A stretch of 64,000 bases of DNA. It comes from Actinacidiphila acididurans (GTDB lineage: Bacteria; Actinomycetota; Actinomycetes; Streptomycetales; Streptomycetaceae). A program made the translations under genes and the position numbers. The stretch lies in assembly GCF_016918855.1 (NCBI RefSeq), contig NZ_JADKYB010000002.1, positions 434,001 to 498,000 on the forward strand, written 5' to 3'. Positions 8,947 to 18,050 of this stretch are shown one piece after another. The notes under the pieces are model-generated. The model was not told the origin of the DNA. It did no database searches and worked only from the letters and a program-made list of their open reading frames with translations. Within the stretch, counting starts at the first letter, position 1. Every line of letters starts with the position of its first letter.

Positions 8947-10680
8947 TTGCCGCCCGCGCTCGACGCTTCCGCGGTCCGCACCTGGTGCCGGCTCTCGCTC
9001 AAGGCGCTGGGGCGGGCCCGCGAGGAGATCGACGCGATCAACGTCTTTCCGGTCGCGGACGGCGACACCGGGACCAACGTCTTCCTCACCGTGGAGTCCG
9101 CCGCCCAGGCGGTCGAGGCGGTCTTCGAGGCGCACGCGTCGGGCGGCTCCCGGCCCTCCCTGGCCGAGGCGTTCCGGGCGATGTCGCACGGCGCGCTGAT
9201 CGGGGCCTGCGGCAACTCCGGCACGATCCTCGCGCAGCTGCTGCGCGGCATGAACGAGGCGGTGGCCGCGGCCGACGAGACCGGCCCCGTTCCGGGCAGC
9301 GACCCCGACGCCGCGCGAGCGCTGCGCCAGGCGCTCAAGGCGGCGGCCGCCTCCGCGTACGAGGCCGTCGCGCGGCCTGTCGAGGGCACCATGCTCACCG
9401 TCGCCAGGGGCGCCGCCGAGGCCGCCGAGCGGACCGCGGGCGGCCTGGGCGAGGTGGTCCGGGCCGCGCACGCCGGTGCCCGTACCGCCCTGGCCGCCAC
9501 TACCGCCCAGCTCGACCCGCTGCGCCGGGCGGGTGTGGTGGACGCCGGCGGTCTCGGCCTGCTCGCCGTCCTCGCCGCGCTGTGCGAGGCCGTCACGGGC
9601 GAGGCCCCGGCCCGCCCCGGCGCCATTGCCGCGCCTTCGCCGCAGCCGGCGCCATTGCCGCGGGCGGACGCCGACACCGACGCCGTACCGGAGCCGCTCG
9701 CGCCCGCCATTGCGACGGACAGCGGCCTGCCCGAGGACCCCGGCTGCCCGGCGGACGGGGAGGCCGGCGAGGGCGGGCCCGGGTTCGAGGTGGTGTACCT
9801 GCTGGAGGCGGGGGAGGCAGCGGTCGGGGCGCTGCGGCGGCGGCTGGACCGGCTCGGGGAGTCGCTGGTGGTCGTGGGCGGCGACGGGCTGTGGCACGTC
9901 CATGTGCACGTCGACGACGTGGGCGCCGCCATTGAGGCGGGAATCGAGGCCGGGCGGCCGTACCGGATCAAGGTGACGTACTTCGGGGCGCAGGCCGCCG
10001 CGCCCGCGCCGGAGCCGGCCGTGCGGGCGGTGGTGGCGCTGGTGCCCGGCCGCGGCCTGGCCGAGCTGTGCGAGCAGGCCGGCGGGATCGTGGTCGAGGT
10101 GCGCCCGGACGAGCCGCCGGCCAGCGGCGAGATCGCCGCCGCCATCCGCCGCGCGCACGCCCGCGAGGTCGTCCTGCTGCCCAATGACGCCGACCTGCGG
10201 CCCGTCGCGGGCGCCGCCGCCGAGCAGGCCCGTACCGCCGGGGTCCGGGTCGCCCTGGTGCCCACCCGCTCCCCGGTCCAGGGCCTGGCCGCGCTCGCCG
10301 TCCACCAGCCCTCCCGCCGCTTCGACGAGGACGTGGTCGCCATGACCGCGGCGGCCGGCGCCACCCGTTACGCCGAACTGGCCGTCGCCGAGGCCGAGTC
10401 GTGGACGATGGCCGGGATCTGCCAGGCCGGCGACGTGCTCGGCATGATCGACGGCGATGTCGCCGTCATCGGCAGCAGCCTGTCGGGCACCGCCGTCGCC
10501 GTACTGGAGCGCATGCTGGCCGCCGGCGGCGAACTCGTCACCCTGGTGCTCGGCGCCGGCGCTCCGCCGGACCTGGCCGAACAGGTCGAGGCGCACGTCC
10601 GCGAGGCCCACCTGGCGGTCGACACCGTCGCCTACGAGGGCGGCGACCACACCCGCCCGCTGCTGATCGGCGTGGAGTAG
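8947..10680 (+). CDS. DAK2/DhaL-domain protein, FakA (YloV)-like
   Basis: 577-aa protein. The N-terminal DhaL-type ATP-binding domain (about 1-200) carries NVFPVADGDTGTNV and GACGNSGTI, the metal-nucleotide loops of dihydroxyacetone kinase subunit L. A Pro/Ala-rich linker (about 220-265) leads to a middle and C-terminal region (VYLLEAG, HVHVDDVGAAIEAG, ending ELVTLVLGAGAP) like FakA, the ATP-binding half of bacterial fatty acid kinase, which works with a DegV-type FakB. No fakB is in the window. The start is TTG 8947 after GCAGGAGGACCC, giving LPPALDASAVRTWC; there is no better ATG/GTG. It is followed by recG after a 76-bp gap. Substrate is inferred. Confidence 0.85.
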   Translation: MPPALDASAVRTWCRLSLKALGRAREEIDAINVFPVADGDTGTNVFLTVESAAQAVEAVFEAHASGGSRPSLAEAFRAMSHGALIGACGNSGTILAQLLRGMNEAVAAADETGPVPGSDPDAARALRQALKAAAASAYEAVARPVEGTMLTVARGAAEAAERTAGGLGEVVRAAHAGARTALAATTAQLDPLRRAGVVDAGGLGLLAVLAALCEAVTGEAPARPGAIAAPSPQPAPLPRADADTDAVPEPLAPAIATDSGLPEDPGCPADGEAGEGGPGFEVVYLLEAGEAAVGALRRRLDRLGESLVVVGGDGLWHVHVHVDDVGAAIEAGIEAGRPYRIKVTYFGAQAAAPAPEPAVRAVVALVPGRGLAELCEQAGGIVVEVRPDEPPASGEIAAAIRRAHAREVVLLPNDADLRPVAGAAAEQARTAGVRVALVPTRSPVQGLAALAVHQPSRRFDEDVVAMTAAAGATRYAELAVAEAESWTMAGICQAGDVLGMIDGDVAVIGSSLSGTAVAVLERMLAAGGELVTLVLGAGAPPDLAEQVEAHVREAHLAVDTVAYEGGDHTRPLLIGVE

Positions 10681-10756
10681 CGCAGCAGCGGCCGCACGAC
10701 ACCGCTGCGCGCGGCCGGTCCGCGGAATGTCGGTGCCGTGCGCGACCATGGGGGCG

Positions 10757-12973
10757 ATGACTGCGACAGCGACCAACCCCCTGGACGAACCCCTGCGCAG
10801 GCTCGTCGGCGACCGCACCGCGAAGGTCCTCGACGAGCACCTCGGGCTGCGCACCACCGGCGACCTGCTGCACCACTACCCGCGCAGGTACGCCGAGCGC
10901 GGTGAGCTGACCCGGCTCGCCGACCTGCCGGTGGACGAGTACGTCACCGTGGTCGCGCAGATCGCCAAGGCCGACAAGCGCACCTATGGCGGCGGTTCCG
11001 GAGTGCGCCTGGAAGTGCAGGTCACCGACGGCAGCGGCGCGCTGACCCTGGTCTTCTTCAACAAGTCCGCCCATGTGCACGCCCACCGCCTGATCCCGGG
11101 CCGGCGCGGCATGTTCTCCGGCAAGGTCACCGTCTTCAACCGGGTCCGCCAGCTCGCCCACCCCGACTACCAGCTCCTGGACGCCGACGAGGGCAAGGAG
11201 GCGGTGGACGCCTTCGCCGGCCGGCTGATCCCGCTCTACCCGGCCGTCAAGCAGATCACCTCGTGGCGGATCGCCCAGGCCGTCGACACCGCGCTCAACT
11301 CGCTGGAGGCCATCGACTGGCAGGGCGTCGGCGACCCGCTGCCGGAGGCGCTGCGGCACTCGCGCGGCCTGACCGGACTGCCGCAGGCACTGGAGCTGGT
11401 GCACCGGCCGCGTGCCAAGGCCGACATCGCCGCCGCCCGGACCCGGCTGAAGTGGGACGAGGCGTTCGTCCTCCAGGTCGCCCTGGCCCGCCGCCGGGCC
11501 GCGGACTCCGCGTTGTCCGCGGTGCCCAGGAAGCCCGGCCCGGACGGCCTGCTGACCGCCTTCGACGCCCGGCTGCCGTTCACCCTCACCGACGGTCAGC
11601 GCGAGGTCAGCGGCGAGATCTTCGCCGACCTGGCGCAGCCGCACCCCATGCACCGCCTGCTCCAGGGCGAGGTGGGCTCCGGCAAGACCATGGTGGCGCT
11701 GCGGGCGATGCTCGGCGTGGTGGACACCGGCGGCCAGGCCGCGATGCTCGCCCCCACCGAGGTGCTGGCCCAGCAGCACCACCGCTCGATCACCGAGATG
11801 ATGGGCGACCTGGCCGAGTCCGGGATGCTCGGCGGCGCCGACACCGGCACCAAGGTGGTGCTGCTGACCGGCTCCATGGGCGCCGCCGCCCGCCGCCAGG
11901 CGCTGCTGGACCTGGTCACCGGGGAGGCCGGCATCGTGGTGGGCACCCACGCCCTGATCGAGGACAAGGTGAAGTTCCACGACCTGGGCCTGGTCGTGGT
12001 GGACGAGCAGCACCGGTTCGGCGTCGAGCAGCGCGACGCCCTGCGCGCCAAGGCCGAACGCCCCCCGCACCTGCTGGTGATGACCGCCACGCCCATTCCC
12101 CGTACGGTCGCGATGACCGTCTTCGGCGACCTGGACACCTCCGTGCTGTCCCAACTGCCCGCCGGCCGCTCGCCGATCGCCTCCCACGTCGTACCCGCCG
12201 CCGAGAAGCCGCACTTCCTGGCCCGGGCCTGGGAGCGGGTGCGCGAGGAGGTCTCCGGCGGACACCAGGCGTATGTGGTGTGTCCGCGCATCGGCGACGA
12301 GGAGGACACCAAAGCCGCCGCCAAGGCCGCGGAAAAGGCAGGCGGCGACGGCGAACGCAGGCCGCCGCTGGCCGTCCTGGACGTGGCCGGACAGCTCGCC
12401 GCCGGGCCGCTGAACGGGCTGCGGGTGGCGGTGCTGCACGGCAGGATGGCGCCCGACGCCAAGGACGAGGTGATGCGCGCCTTCGCGGCCGGCGAACTCG
12501 ACGTCCTGGTGGCCACCACCGTCATCGAGGTGGGCGTCAACGTGCCGAACGCCACCGTGATGGTGATCATGGACGCCGACCGGTTCGGCGTCTCCCAGCT
12601 CCACCAGTTGCGCGGCCGGGTCGGCCGCGGCTCGGCGCCGGGCCTGTGCCTGCTGGTCTCCGAGGCGCCCGAGGCCAGCGGCGCCCGGGACCGGCTGGAC
12701 GCGGTCGCCCGCACCCTGGACGGCTTCGCGCTGTCCGAGATCGACCTGGAGCAGCGCCGCGAGGGCGACGTCCTCGGCCAGGCCCAGTCCGGCGCCCGCT
12801 CCTCGCTGCGGATGCTCGCCGTCATGGACGACCGCGAGGTCATCGAGGCGGCCCGCGAGGAGGCCGTACGGATCGTGACCGCCGACCCCGAACTGACCGC
12901 CCACCCGGACCTGCGCGGCGCCCTGGACAGCCTGCTGGACGCCGAGCGGGAGGAGTTCCTGGACAAGGGATGA
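10757..12973 (+). CDS. recG: ATP-dependent DNA helicase RecG
   Basis: Branch-migration helicase for stalled forks and Holliday junctions. The protein (738 aa from this start) has an N-terminal wedge/OB region (DLLHHYPRRYAERGE, VQVTDGSGALTLVFFN), Walker A GEVGSGKT, the Walker B box VVVDEQHRFGVEQR (DEQH), TATPIPRT, and motif VI QLRGRVGRG. In-frame ATGs at 10727, 10748 and 10757 are all possible; 10757 (MTATATNPLDEPL) was chosen because it sits after a G-rich stretch and matches the usual short N-terminus, but this is uncertain. It is followed 56 bases later by rsmD. Confidence 0.94.
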   Translation: MTATATNPLDEPLRRLVGDRTAKVLDEHLGLRTTGDLLHHYPRRYAERGELTRLADLPVDEYVTVVAQIAKADKRTYGGGSGVRLEVQVTDGSGALTLVFFNKSAHVHAHRLIPGRRGMFSGKVTVFNRVRQLAHPDYQLLDADEGKEAVDAFAGRLIPLYPAVKQITSWRIAQAVDTALNSLEAIDWQGVGDPLPEALRHSRGLTGLPQALELVHRPRAKADIAAARTRLKWDEAFVLQVALARRRAADSALSAVPRKPGPDGLLTAFDARLPFTLTDGQREVSGEIFADLAQPHPMHRLLQGEVGSGKTMVALRAMLGVVDTGGQAAMLAPTEVLAQQHHRSITEMMGDLAESGMLGGADTGTKVVLLTGSMGAAARRQALLDLVTGEAGIVVGTHALIEDKVKFHDLGLVVVDEQHRFGVEQRDALRAKAERPPHLLVMTATPIPRTVAMTVFGDLDTSVLSQLPAGRSPIASHVVPAAEKPHFLARAWERVREEVSGGHQAYVVCPRIGDEEDTKAAAKAAEKAGGDGERRPPLAVLDVAGQLAAGPLNGLRVAVLHGRMAPDAKDEVMRAFAAGELDVLVATTVIEVGVNVPNATVMVIMDADRFGVSQLHQLRGRVGRGSAPGLCLLVSEAPEASGARDRLDAVARTLDGFALSEIDLEQRREGDVLGQAQSGARSSLRMLAVMDDREVIEAAREEAVRIVTADPELTAHPDLRGALDSLLDAEREEFLDKG

Positions 12974-13028
12974 CCAGGCGTGCCTGACCGCCCCGGCCCA
13001 GCGGTAGGGTCGGCGGCGTGAGCAGCTC

Positions 13029-13610
13029 ATGACCCGCGTGATCGCCGGCGCCGCCGGAGGGCGGCGACTGGCCGTGCCGCCCGGGACCGGCACCAGGCCG
13101 ACGTCGGACCGGGCCCGCGAAGCGCTGTTCTCCACCTGGGAGTCGCTGCTCGGCACCATGGACGGCGCCAGGGTCGCCGACCTGTACGCCGGCTCCGGCG
13201 CGGTCGGCCTCGAAGCGCTCTCCCGCGGCGCCGCCCACGTCCTGCTGGTCGAGGCCGAACCCCGGGCCGCCCGGGTGGTCCGGCAGAACATCGCCGCCCT
13301 CGGCCTGCCCGGCGCCGAACTGCACACCGCCCGCGCCGACAAGACGGTGGCCGCGCCCGCCCCGGGCGCCCCCTACGACGTGGTCTTCCTCGACCCGCCC
13401 TACGACGTCCCCGACGCCGAAGTGCGGGAGATCCTTCTCACACTCCTGGACAACCGCTGGCTGGCCGGGCGGGCGCTGGTCACCGTGGAGCGCAGGACCC
13501 GCGGCGGGGAGTTCGACTGGCCCCACGGGTTCGAGGGCTTGCGCTCCCGGCGCTACGGCGAAGCGACTCTTTGGTACGGTCGCGCCGCCCGGGTCACCCC
13601 CGGGGCATGA
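13029..13610 (+). CDS. rsmD: 16S rRNA (guanine(966)-N(2))-methyltransferase
   Basis: SAM-dependent methyltransferase for G966 of 16S rRNA. The 193-aa protein has the N-terminal [14 protein letters not shown] and [12 protein letters not shown], the SAM loop [10 protein letters not shown] at 51-60, and the catalytic DPPY at 122-125. The ATG start lies after recG; the coaD start is 76 bases after its stop. The rsmD-coaD pair is widely conserved. Confidence 0.95.
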   Translation: MTRVIAGAAGGRRLAVPPGTGTRPTSDRAREALFSTWESLLGTMDGARVADLYAGSGAVGLEALSRGAAHVLLVEAEPRAARVVRQNIAALGLPGAELHTARADKTVAAPAPGAPYDVVFLDPPYDVPDAEVREILLTLLDNRWLAGRALVTVERRTRGGEFDWPHGFEGLRSRRYGEATLWYGRAARVTPGA

Positions 13611-13686
13611 GCCCGCCGAGCAGAGCAGACACGAGCCCGCCATGAGCCTCACCCGGAACGCACGTACCACGAGCGAGGAGCCAGTC

Positions 13687-14166
13687 TTGCGCCGCGCAGT
13701 CTGTCCCGGGTCCTTCGACCCCATCACCAACGGACACCTCGACATCATCGCCCGCGCCGCCCGGCTGTACGACACCGTGCACGTCGCCGTAATGATCAAC
13801 AAGTCCAAGAAGGGCCTGTTCACCATCGAGGAGCGGATCGCCCTGATCGAGGCGGTCACCGGCGACCTCGGCAACGTGAAGGTCGAGGCCTTCCACGGCC
13901 TGCTGGTGGACTTCTGCAAGCAGCGCGACATCCCGGCCATCGTCAAGGGCCTGCGAGCCGTCAGCGACTTCGACTACGAACTGCAGATGGCCCAGATGAA
14001 CATCGGCCTGACCGGTGTGGAGACCCTCTTCGTCCCCACCAACCCCGCCTACAGCTTCCTGTCCTCCAGCCTCGTCAAGGAAGTCGCCCAATGGGGCGGC
14101 GACATCTCGCACTTGGTGCCGCCGCCGGTCCTGGAGGCGCTGAGCACCAAGCTCCGGCAGCAGTAG
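13687..14166 (+). CDS. coaD: Phosphopantetheine adenylyltransferase
   Basis: Adenylates 4'-phosphopantetheine in coenzyme A synthesis. The start was placed at TTG 13687, giving [19 protein letters not shown] and 159 aa, the usual family length; GAGGAG lies a few bases upstream. An in-frame ATG at 13642 would add 15 residues unlike any CoaD. Motifs: [10 protein letters not shown] (nucleotidyltransferase TxGH), [20 protein letters not shown], and SSSLVKEVA near the C-terminus. The next gene starts 11 bases after the stop. Confidence 0.94.
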   Translation: MRRAVCPGSFDPITNGHLDIIARAARLYDTVHVAVMINKSKKGLFTIEERIALIEAVTGDLGNVKVEAFHGLLVDFCKQRDIPAIVKGLRAVSDFDYELQMAQMNIGLTGVETLFVPTNPAYSFLSSSLVKEVAQWGGDISHLVPPPVLEALSTKLRQQ

Positions 14167-14176
14167 AGTCTTCGTC

Positions 14177-15319
14177 GTGGACGTCCAGAAGAAGCTCGAC
14201 GACATCGCCGCGACCATCGCCAACGCGCGGTCCATGCCCATGTCGGCCTCGTGCGTGGTGAACCGGGCCGAGCTGCTGGCCATGCTGCAGGAGGTCTCCG
14301 CGGCACTCCCTGACTCCCTCTCGCAGGCCCAGGAACTGCTCGGCGACCGGGAGCAGATGGTCCAGGAGGCGCGCGCCGAGGCCCAGCGGATCATCGAGTC
14401 CGCGCACGCCGAGCGCGGCTCGCTGGTCTCCGACACCCAGATCGCCCGGCAGTCCCAGGACGAGGCCGAGCGGATCCTCGCCGAGGCGCGCCGCGAGGCC
14501 GACGAGATCCGGGCCGAGGCCGACGACTACGTCGACAGCAAACTGGCCAACTTCGAGGTGGTCCTCACCAAGACCATCGGCTCGGTGGACCGCGGCCGCG
14601 AGAAACTGCTCGGCCGCGACCCGTACGCCGACGACGCCCAGGGCTACGCCGCCGAGGACGACCCGGACGCCCCCGAGCGCAGCGCCGATCCCGAGACGCT
14701 GCGCCGCCGTGCCGACGAGTACGTGGACACCAAGCTCGGCGCCTTCGAGGCGGTGCTGTCCAAGACCCTGGAGGCGGTCGGCCGCGGCCGGCTCAAGCTC
14801 ACCGGCCACAACCCGATCGACGACCTGGCCGCGCACATGGCCGCCCAGGACGCGGCAGGCACCGACCCCAACGGCCACCACCGGCAGAGCGACGACGAGT
14901 ACCTGGCCGGGCTCGCCGCCCCCGCGGCCCCCGAGCAGGCCGACCTGTCCCGCTACGGCTACGAGCCGGCCGCGGTCGCCCCCGGCGGCACCGACCAGCA
15001 GCAGCCCGACCCCGCCTACGGCTACCAGCAGCCGTACGAGTACCCGCAGGCGCCGGAGTACGCGCCGGCCGCCTACGCCGACCCCTACGGCGGCCAGCAG
15101 GGCTACCCGCAGCAGCCCGACCCGGCCGGCTACGAGTACCAGCAGCAGGGCTACGACCAGCAGCACGACGGCCAGGACCAGCAGTACGGCGGGCAGATCC
15201 CGTACCAGCAGCAGGGCCACGGCTACGGCCAGCAGCCCGCCGCACTGGACGAGACCAGCTTCTTCGACACCGGGATGATCGACCTCAACCGGCTGCGGGA
15301 GCTGGAACAGGGCCGCTGA
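14177..15319 (+). CDS. Coiled-coil protein with duplicated segment and Q/Y/G-rich tail
   Basis: 380-aa protein, annotated in relatives (as I recall) as a cell-division-initiation-like protein; function not established. Residues 1-20 are MDVQKKLDDIAATIANARS; residues about 45-125 are a charged helix rich in EAERI, EARREADEIRAEAD heptads, DivIVA/ATP-synthase-b-like. Two related segments follow: DDYVDSKLANFEVVLTKTI (about 115-145) and DEYVDTKLGAFEAVLSKTL (about 178-210), each ending in R-G-R-x-K-L. Residues about 270-360 are low-complexity, rich in Gln, Tyr, Gly, Pro (QQPDPAYGYQQP, YEYQQQGYDQQ), and the last 20 (FFDTGMIDLNRLRELEQ) are conserved-looking. No membrane segment. GTG 14177 starts 11 bases after coaD. 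Confidence 0.8.
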   Translation: MDVQKKLDDIAATIANARSMPMSASCVVNRAELLAMLQEVSAALPDSLSQAQELLGDREQMVQEARAEAQRIIESAHAERGSLVSDTQIARQSQDEAERILAEARREADEIRAEADDYVDSKLANFEVVLTKTIGSVDRGREKLLGRDPYADDAQGYAAEDDPDAPERSADPETLRRRADEYVDTKLGAFEAVLSKTLEAVGRGRLKLTGHNPIDDLAAHMAAQDAAGTDPNGHHRQSDDEYLAGLAAPAAPEQADLSRYGYEPAAVAPGGTDQQQPDPAYGYQQPYEYPQAPEYAPAAYADPYGGQQGYPQQPDPAGYEYQQQGYDQQHDGQDQQYGGQIPYQQQGHGYGQQPAALDETSFFDTGMIDLNRLRELEQGR

Positions 15320-15339
15320 CCGGTCTCGAGCGGCCGCGT

Positions 15340-15368
15340 TTGGGTGCGGGCGGGGCGTCCAGTATCCT
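15340..15368 (+). promoter_or_regulatory. Candidate promoter of the yceD-rpmF-rnc operon
   Basis: TTGGGT (15340-15345) and TATCCT (15363-15368) with a 17-base spacer, between the coiled-coil gene and the DUF177 gene. Inferred from the pattern alone. Confidence 0.4.
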
Positions 15369-15457
15369 GTCAGCTCCAGCCGTGTGAATCGCCGGCGCTT
15401 CGGCCTGCCCGCCCGCAAGGACCCGGGCCCCGGCCGTACCGATGAAAGCAGGAAGCT

Positions 15458-16072
15458 CTGAACACCCGCCTCGACCCGCGTGACCCGCTCGTGTTCGACA
15501 CGCACGAGCTGGGCCGTCGTCCTGGTGCGATGAAGAAGGTCTCCCGCGAGGTACCGGCGCCCAAGGACTTCGGCAACGAGGTCATCGGCGTCCCGGAGGA
15601 CGCGGTCCTGCGGCTGGACCTCCGCCTGGAATCGGTGATGGAGGGCGTGCTGGTCACCGGCACCGCCCAGGCACCGGTCACGGGGGAGTGCGTACGGTGT
15701 CTGGACCCGGTCGAGCGCGAGCTCGACGCGGACTTCCAGGAGATGTTCTCCTACCCCGACGCCGACACCCGGACCACCCGCAGGGGTGATGCCGGGGCCG
15801 ACGCCGAGGACGATGCCGACGAAGAGACGCTGTACCTCGAGGACGACCTGTTCGACCTCGAACCCGTGCTGCGGGACGCGGTGGTGCTCGCACTGCCGCT
15901 GCAGCCGGTGTGCCGGGACGACTGCCCGGGTCTGTGCCCCCAGTGCGGGGCCCGGCTCGCCGACGACCCGGACCACCACCACGAGGCCGCCGACATCCGG
16001 TGGGCGGCTCTGCAGGAATTCCAAGCGAGCGGTGCCGGTGACCCGGACACCGACGAGAACCAGGAGAAGTAG
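15458..16072 (+). CDS. yceD: YceD/DUF177 family protein
   Basis: Member of the DUF177 family encoded next to rpmF in most bacteria and linked to 23S rRNA/large-subunit assembly. It has [31 protein letters not shown], a G-E-C-V-R-C-L pair and a later [16 protein letters not shown] cluster that can bind zinc, plus an acidic insert (about 105-125). The first GTG in frame (15491) has no ribosome-binding site, while CTG 15458, giving [11 protein letters not shown] before VFDTHEL, lies just after AGGAAG and extends over a segment I recall as conserved in Streptomyces homologues. The start is therefore given as CTG, with GTG 15491 as the alternative. rpmF follows after 2 bases. Confidence 0.88.
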   Translation: MNTRLDPRDPLVFDTHELGRRPGAMKKVSREVPAPKDFGNEVIGVPEDAVLRLDLRLESVMEGVLVTGTAQAPVTGECVRCLDPVERELDADFQEMFSYPDADTRTTRRGDAGADAEDDADEETLYLEDDLFDLEPVLRDAVVLALPLQPVCRDDCPGLCPQCGARLADDPDHHHEAADIRWAALQEFQASGAGDPDTDENQEK

Positions 16073-16074
16073 CC

Positions 16075-16248
16075 GTGGCTGTTCCGAAGCGGAAGATGTC
16101 GCGCAGCAACACGCGCCACCGCCGTTCGCAGTGGAAGGCTGCGCCCGTGAGCCTGGTGGCGTGCGAGCGCTGCCACGAGCCGAAGCTCCAGCACGTCGCG
16201 TGCCCGAGCTGCGGCACCTACAACCGTCGTCAGGTCCTCGAGGTCTGA
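16075..16248 (+). CDS. rpmF: 50S ribosomal protein L32
   Basis: 57-aa L32 beginning [17 protein letters not shown], with a zinc ribbon formed by [17 protein letters not shown], so it is the zinc-binding form. GTG start directly after the yceD stop; rnc starts 8 bases after its stop. The product was read directly from the sequence. Confidence 0.96.
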   Translation: MAVPKRKMSRSNTRHRRSQWKAAPVSLVACERCHEPKLQHVACPSCGTYNRRQVLEV

Positions 16249-16255
16249 TCGGCAG

Positions 16256-17032
16256 GTGACAGGCGCAGTGTCCACGTCCTCCAAGCCCGACGCGTCGGCG
16301 TCGCAGCAGGCACAGCAGGCCGCATCGGACAAAGCCTCGTCCCACACGCTCCTGGAAGGGCGGCTCGGCTACCAGGTCGAGCCCGCCCTTCTGGTGCGTG
16401 CGCTGACCCACCGCTCGTACGCGTACGAGAACGGCGGGCTGCCCACCAACGAGCGACTGGAGTTCCTCGGGGACTCCGTGCTCGGCCTGGTGGTCACGGA
16501 CACCCTCTACCGCACCCACCCCGACCTGCCCGAGGGCCAGCTCGCCAAGCTGCGCGCGGCCGTGGTCAACTCGCGGGCCCTGGCCGGCGTCAGCCGCGGC
16601 CTGGACCTGGGTGCGTTCATCCGGCTCGGCCGGGGCGAAGAGGGCACCGGCGGCCGGGACAAGGCATCCATCCTCGCGGACACCCTGGAAGCGGTGATCG
16701 GCGCGGTCTACCTCGACCAGGGCCTCGACGCGGCCTCCGAACTCGTCCACCGTCTCTTCGACCCGCTCATCGAGGAGTCCTCCAACCTCGGCGCCGGCCT
16801 GGACTGGAAGACGTCCTTGCAGGAGCTGACGGCCACCGAGGGGCTCGGCGTCCCCGAGTACGTGGTCTCCGAGTCCGGACCCGACCACGAGAAGACCTTC
16901 AGGGCTGCCGCCCGTGTCGGCGGTGTCGAGTACGGCACCGGCACGGGCCGCAGCAAGAAGGAAGCGGAGCAGCAGGCGGCCGAGGCGGCCTGGCGCTCCA
17001 TCCGGAAAACGGCCACCTCTTCCTCCGCCTGA
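16256..17032 (+). CDS. rnc: Ribonuclease III
   Basis: Double-strand-specific endoribonuclease for rRNA and mRNA processing. The signature [10 protein letters not shown] is at 65-74, with further catalytic acid residues in [14 protein letters not shown]; a dsRNA-binding domain follows at about 178-250 (WKTSLQELT, then [16 protein letters not shown]). The first 30 residues are a variable Ser/Ala/Gln-rich extension. In S. coelicolor this enzyme is AbsB, a global regulator of antibiotic production (established knowledge). It is the last gene of the yceD-rpmF-rnc unit, before a nested terminator hairpin. Confidence 0.96.
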   Translation: MTGAVSTSSKPDASASQQAQQAASDKASSHTLLEGRLGYQVEPALLVRALTHRSYAYENGGLPTNERLEFLGDSVLGLVVTDTLYRTHPDLPEGQLAKLRAAVVNSRALAGVSRGLDLGAFIRLGRGEEGTGGRDKASILADTLEAVIGAVYLDQGLDAASELVHRLFDPLIEESSNLGAGLDWKTSLQELTATEGLGVPEYVVSESGPDHEKTFRAAARVGGVEYGTGTGRSKKEAEQQAAEAAWRSIRKTATSSSA

Positions 17033-17042
17033 ACGTCCTCCC

Positions 17043-17098
17043 GGGGCTCGCCCGCACACCTCGCGCCTGACAGCGCGAGGGTTCGCCGGGCGAGCCCC
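17043..17098 (+). terminator. Nested hairpin between rnc and mutM
   Basis: GGGGCTCGCCCG (17043-17054) pairs perfectly with CGGGCGAGCCCC (17087-17098). An inner stem CCTCGCGC (17059-17066) and GCGCGAGG (17073-17080) stacks inside it. Confidence 0.7.
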
Positions 17099-17140
17099 TT
17101 GGAGCGCGCTCGAAGCGCACCGCATTCCGAAAGGTCAGCC

Positions 17141-18007
17141 TTGCCCGAACTGCCCGAGGTCGAAGTGGTCCGCAGGGGCCTGGCCCGATGGGTGTCGGGC
17201 CGGACGGTCGACGAGGTGACCGTCCTCCACAACAGGGCCGTACGAAGGCATCCGGCGGGCCCGGAGGACTTCGTCAAGCGGCTGCAGGGCGCCACGCTGG
17301 GCCCGGCCCACCGCAGGGGCAAGTACCTGTGGCTGCCGCTGACGGAGGACCTGACGCTGGCCGCGCATCTGGGCATGAGCGGCCAGTTCCTCGTCCGCCC
17401 GGCGCCGGAGCCGCCGGAGACGCACCTGCGGGTGCGGATGACGTTCACCGATTCCCAGGGCACCGAGCTGAGGTTCGTGGACCAGCGCACCTTCGGCGGC
17501 CTGTCCGTGCACGAGCCCGTCGCGGGGGACCCGGAAGGGCTGCCGTACCCGCTGGCGCACATCGCGCGGGACCCGATCGACGAGGCGTTCGACGACGACG
17601 CCTTCCACGCGGCGCTGCGCCGCAAGCGCACCACGATCAAGCGCGCCCTGCTGGACCAGTCGCTGATCAGCGGGGTCGGCAACATCTACGCCGACGAGGC
17701 GCTGTGGCGCACCAAGCTGCACTACGAGCGGCCGACCGCGTCCATGACCCGCCCGCGCACGGCGGAGCTGCTCACCCACATCCGCGAGGTGATGGGCGAC
17801 GCCCTGGCCGCCGGAGGCACCAGCTTCGACAGCCTGTACGTGAACGTGAACGGCGAGTCCGGCTACTTCGACCGGTCCCTGGACGCCTACGGCCGCGAGG
17901 ACCGCCCCTGCCGCCGCTGCGGCACCCCGATCCGCCGCCGCGCCTGGATGAACCGCTCCAGCTACTTCTGCCCCCGCTGCCAGCCCGCCCCGCGCGCCGC
18001 GTCGTAA
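17141..18007 (+). CDS. mutM: Formamidopyrimidine-DNA glycosylase (Fpg/MutM)
   Basis: Removes 8-oxoguanine and formamidopyrimidines from DNA. TTG 17141 must be the start, because Fpg needs the N-terminal PELPEVE, in which Pro2 is the catalytic nucleophile after Met removal; the longer open frame from 17099 would bury it. Features: lysine K-x-LWLPL beta-hairpin region, [10 protein letters not shown], the H2TH region [17 protein letters not shown], and a C-terminal zinc finger [11 protein letters not shown]...FCPRC. 288 aa, normal length. It ends 43 bases before the convergent CAP-domain gene. Confidence 0.95.
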   Translation: MPELPEVEVVRRGLARWVSGRTVDEVTVLHNRAVRRHPAGPEDFVKRLQGATLGPAHRRGKYLWLPLTEDLTLAAHLGMSGQFLVRPAPEPPETHLRVRMTFTDSQGTELRFVDQRTFGGLSVHEPVAGDPEGLPYPLAHIARDPIDEAFDDDAFHAALRRKRTTIKRALLDQSLISGVGNIYADEALWRTKLHYERPTASMTRPRTAELLTHIREVMGDALAAGGTSFDSLYVNVNGESGYFDRSLDAYGREDRPCRRCGTPIRRRAWMNRSSYFCPRCQPAPRAAS

Positions 18008-18050
18008 GGGCGCGGGGCGTCTTCGGGCGGGTCTGCCGCAGCCGGCGTGC

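Noticed and set aside
17099..17140. Longer mutM start at 17099
   Set aside because: Fpg requires proline as the mature N-terminus, so TTG 17141 must be used.
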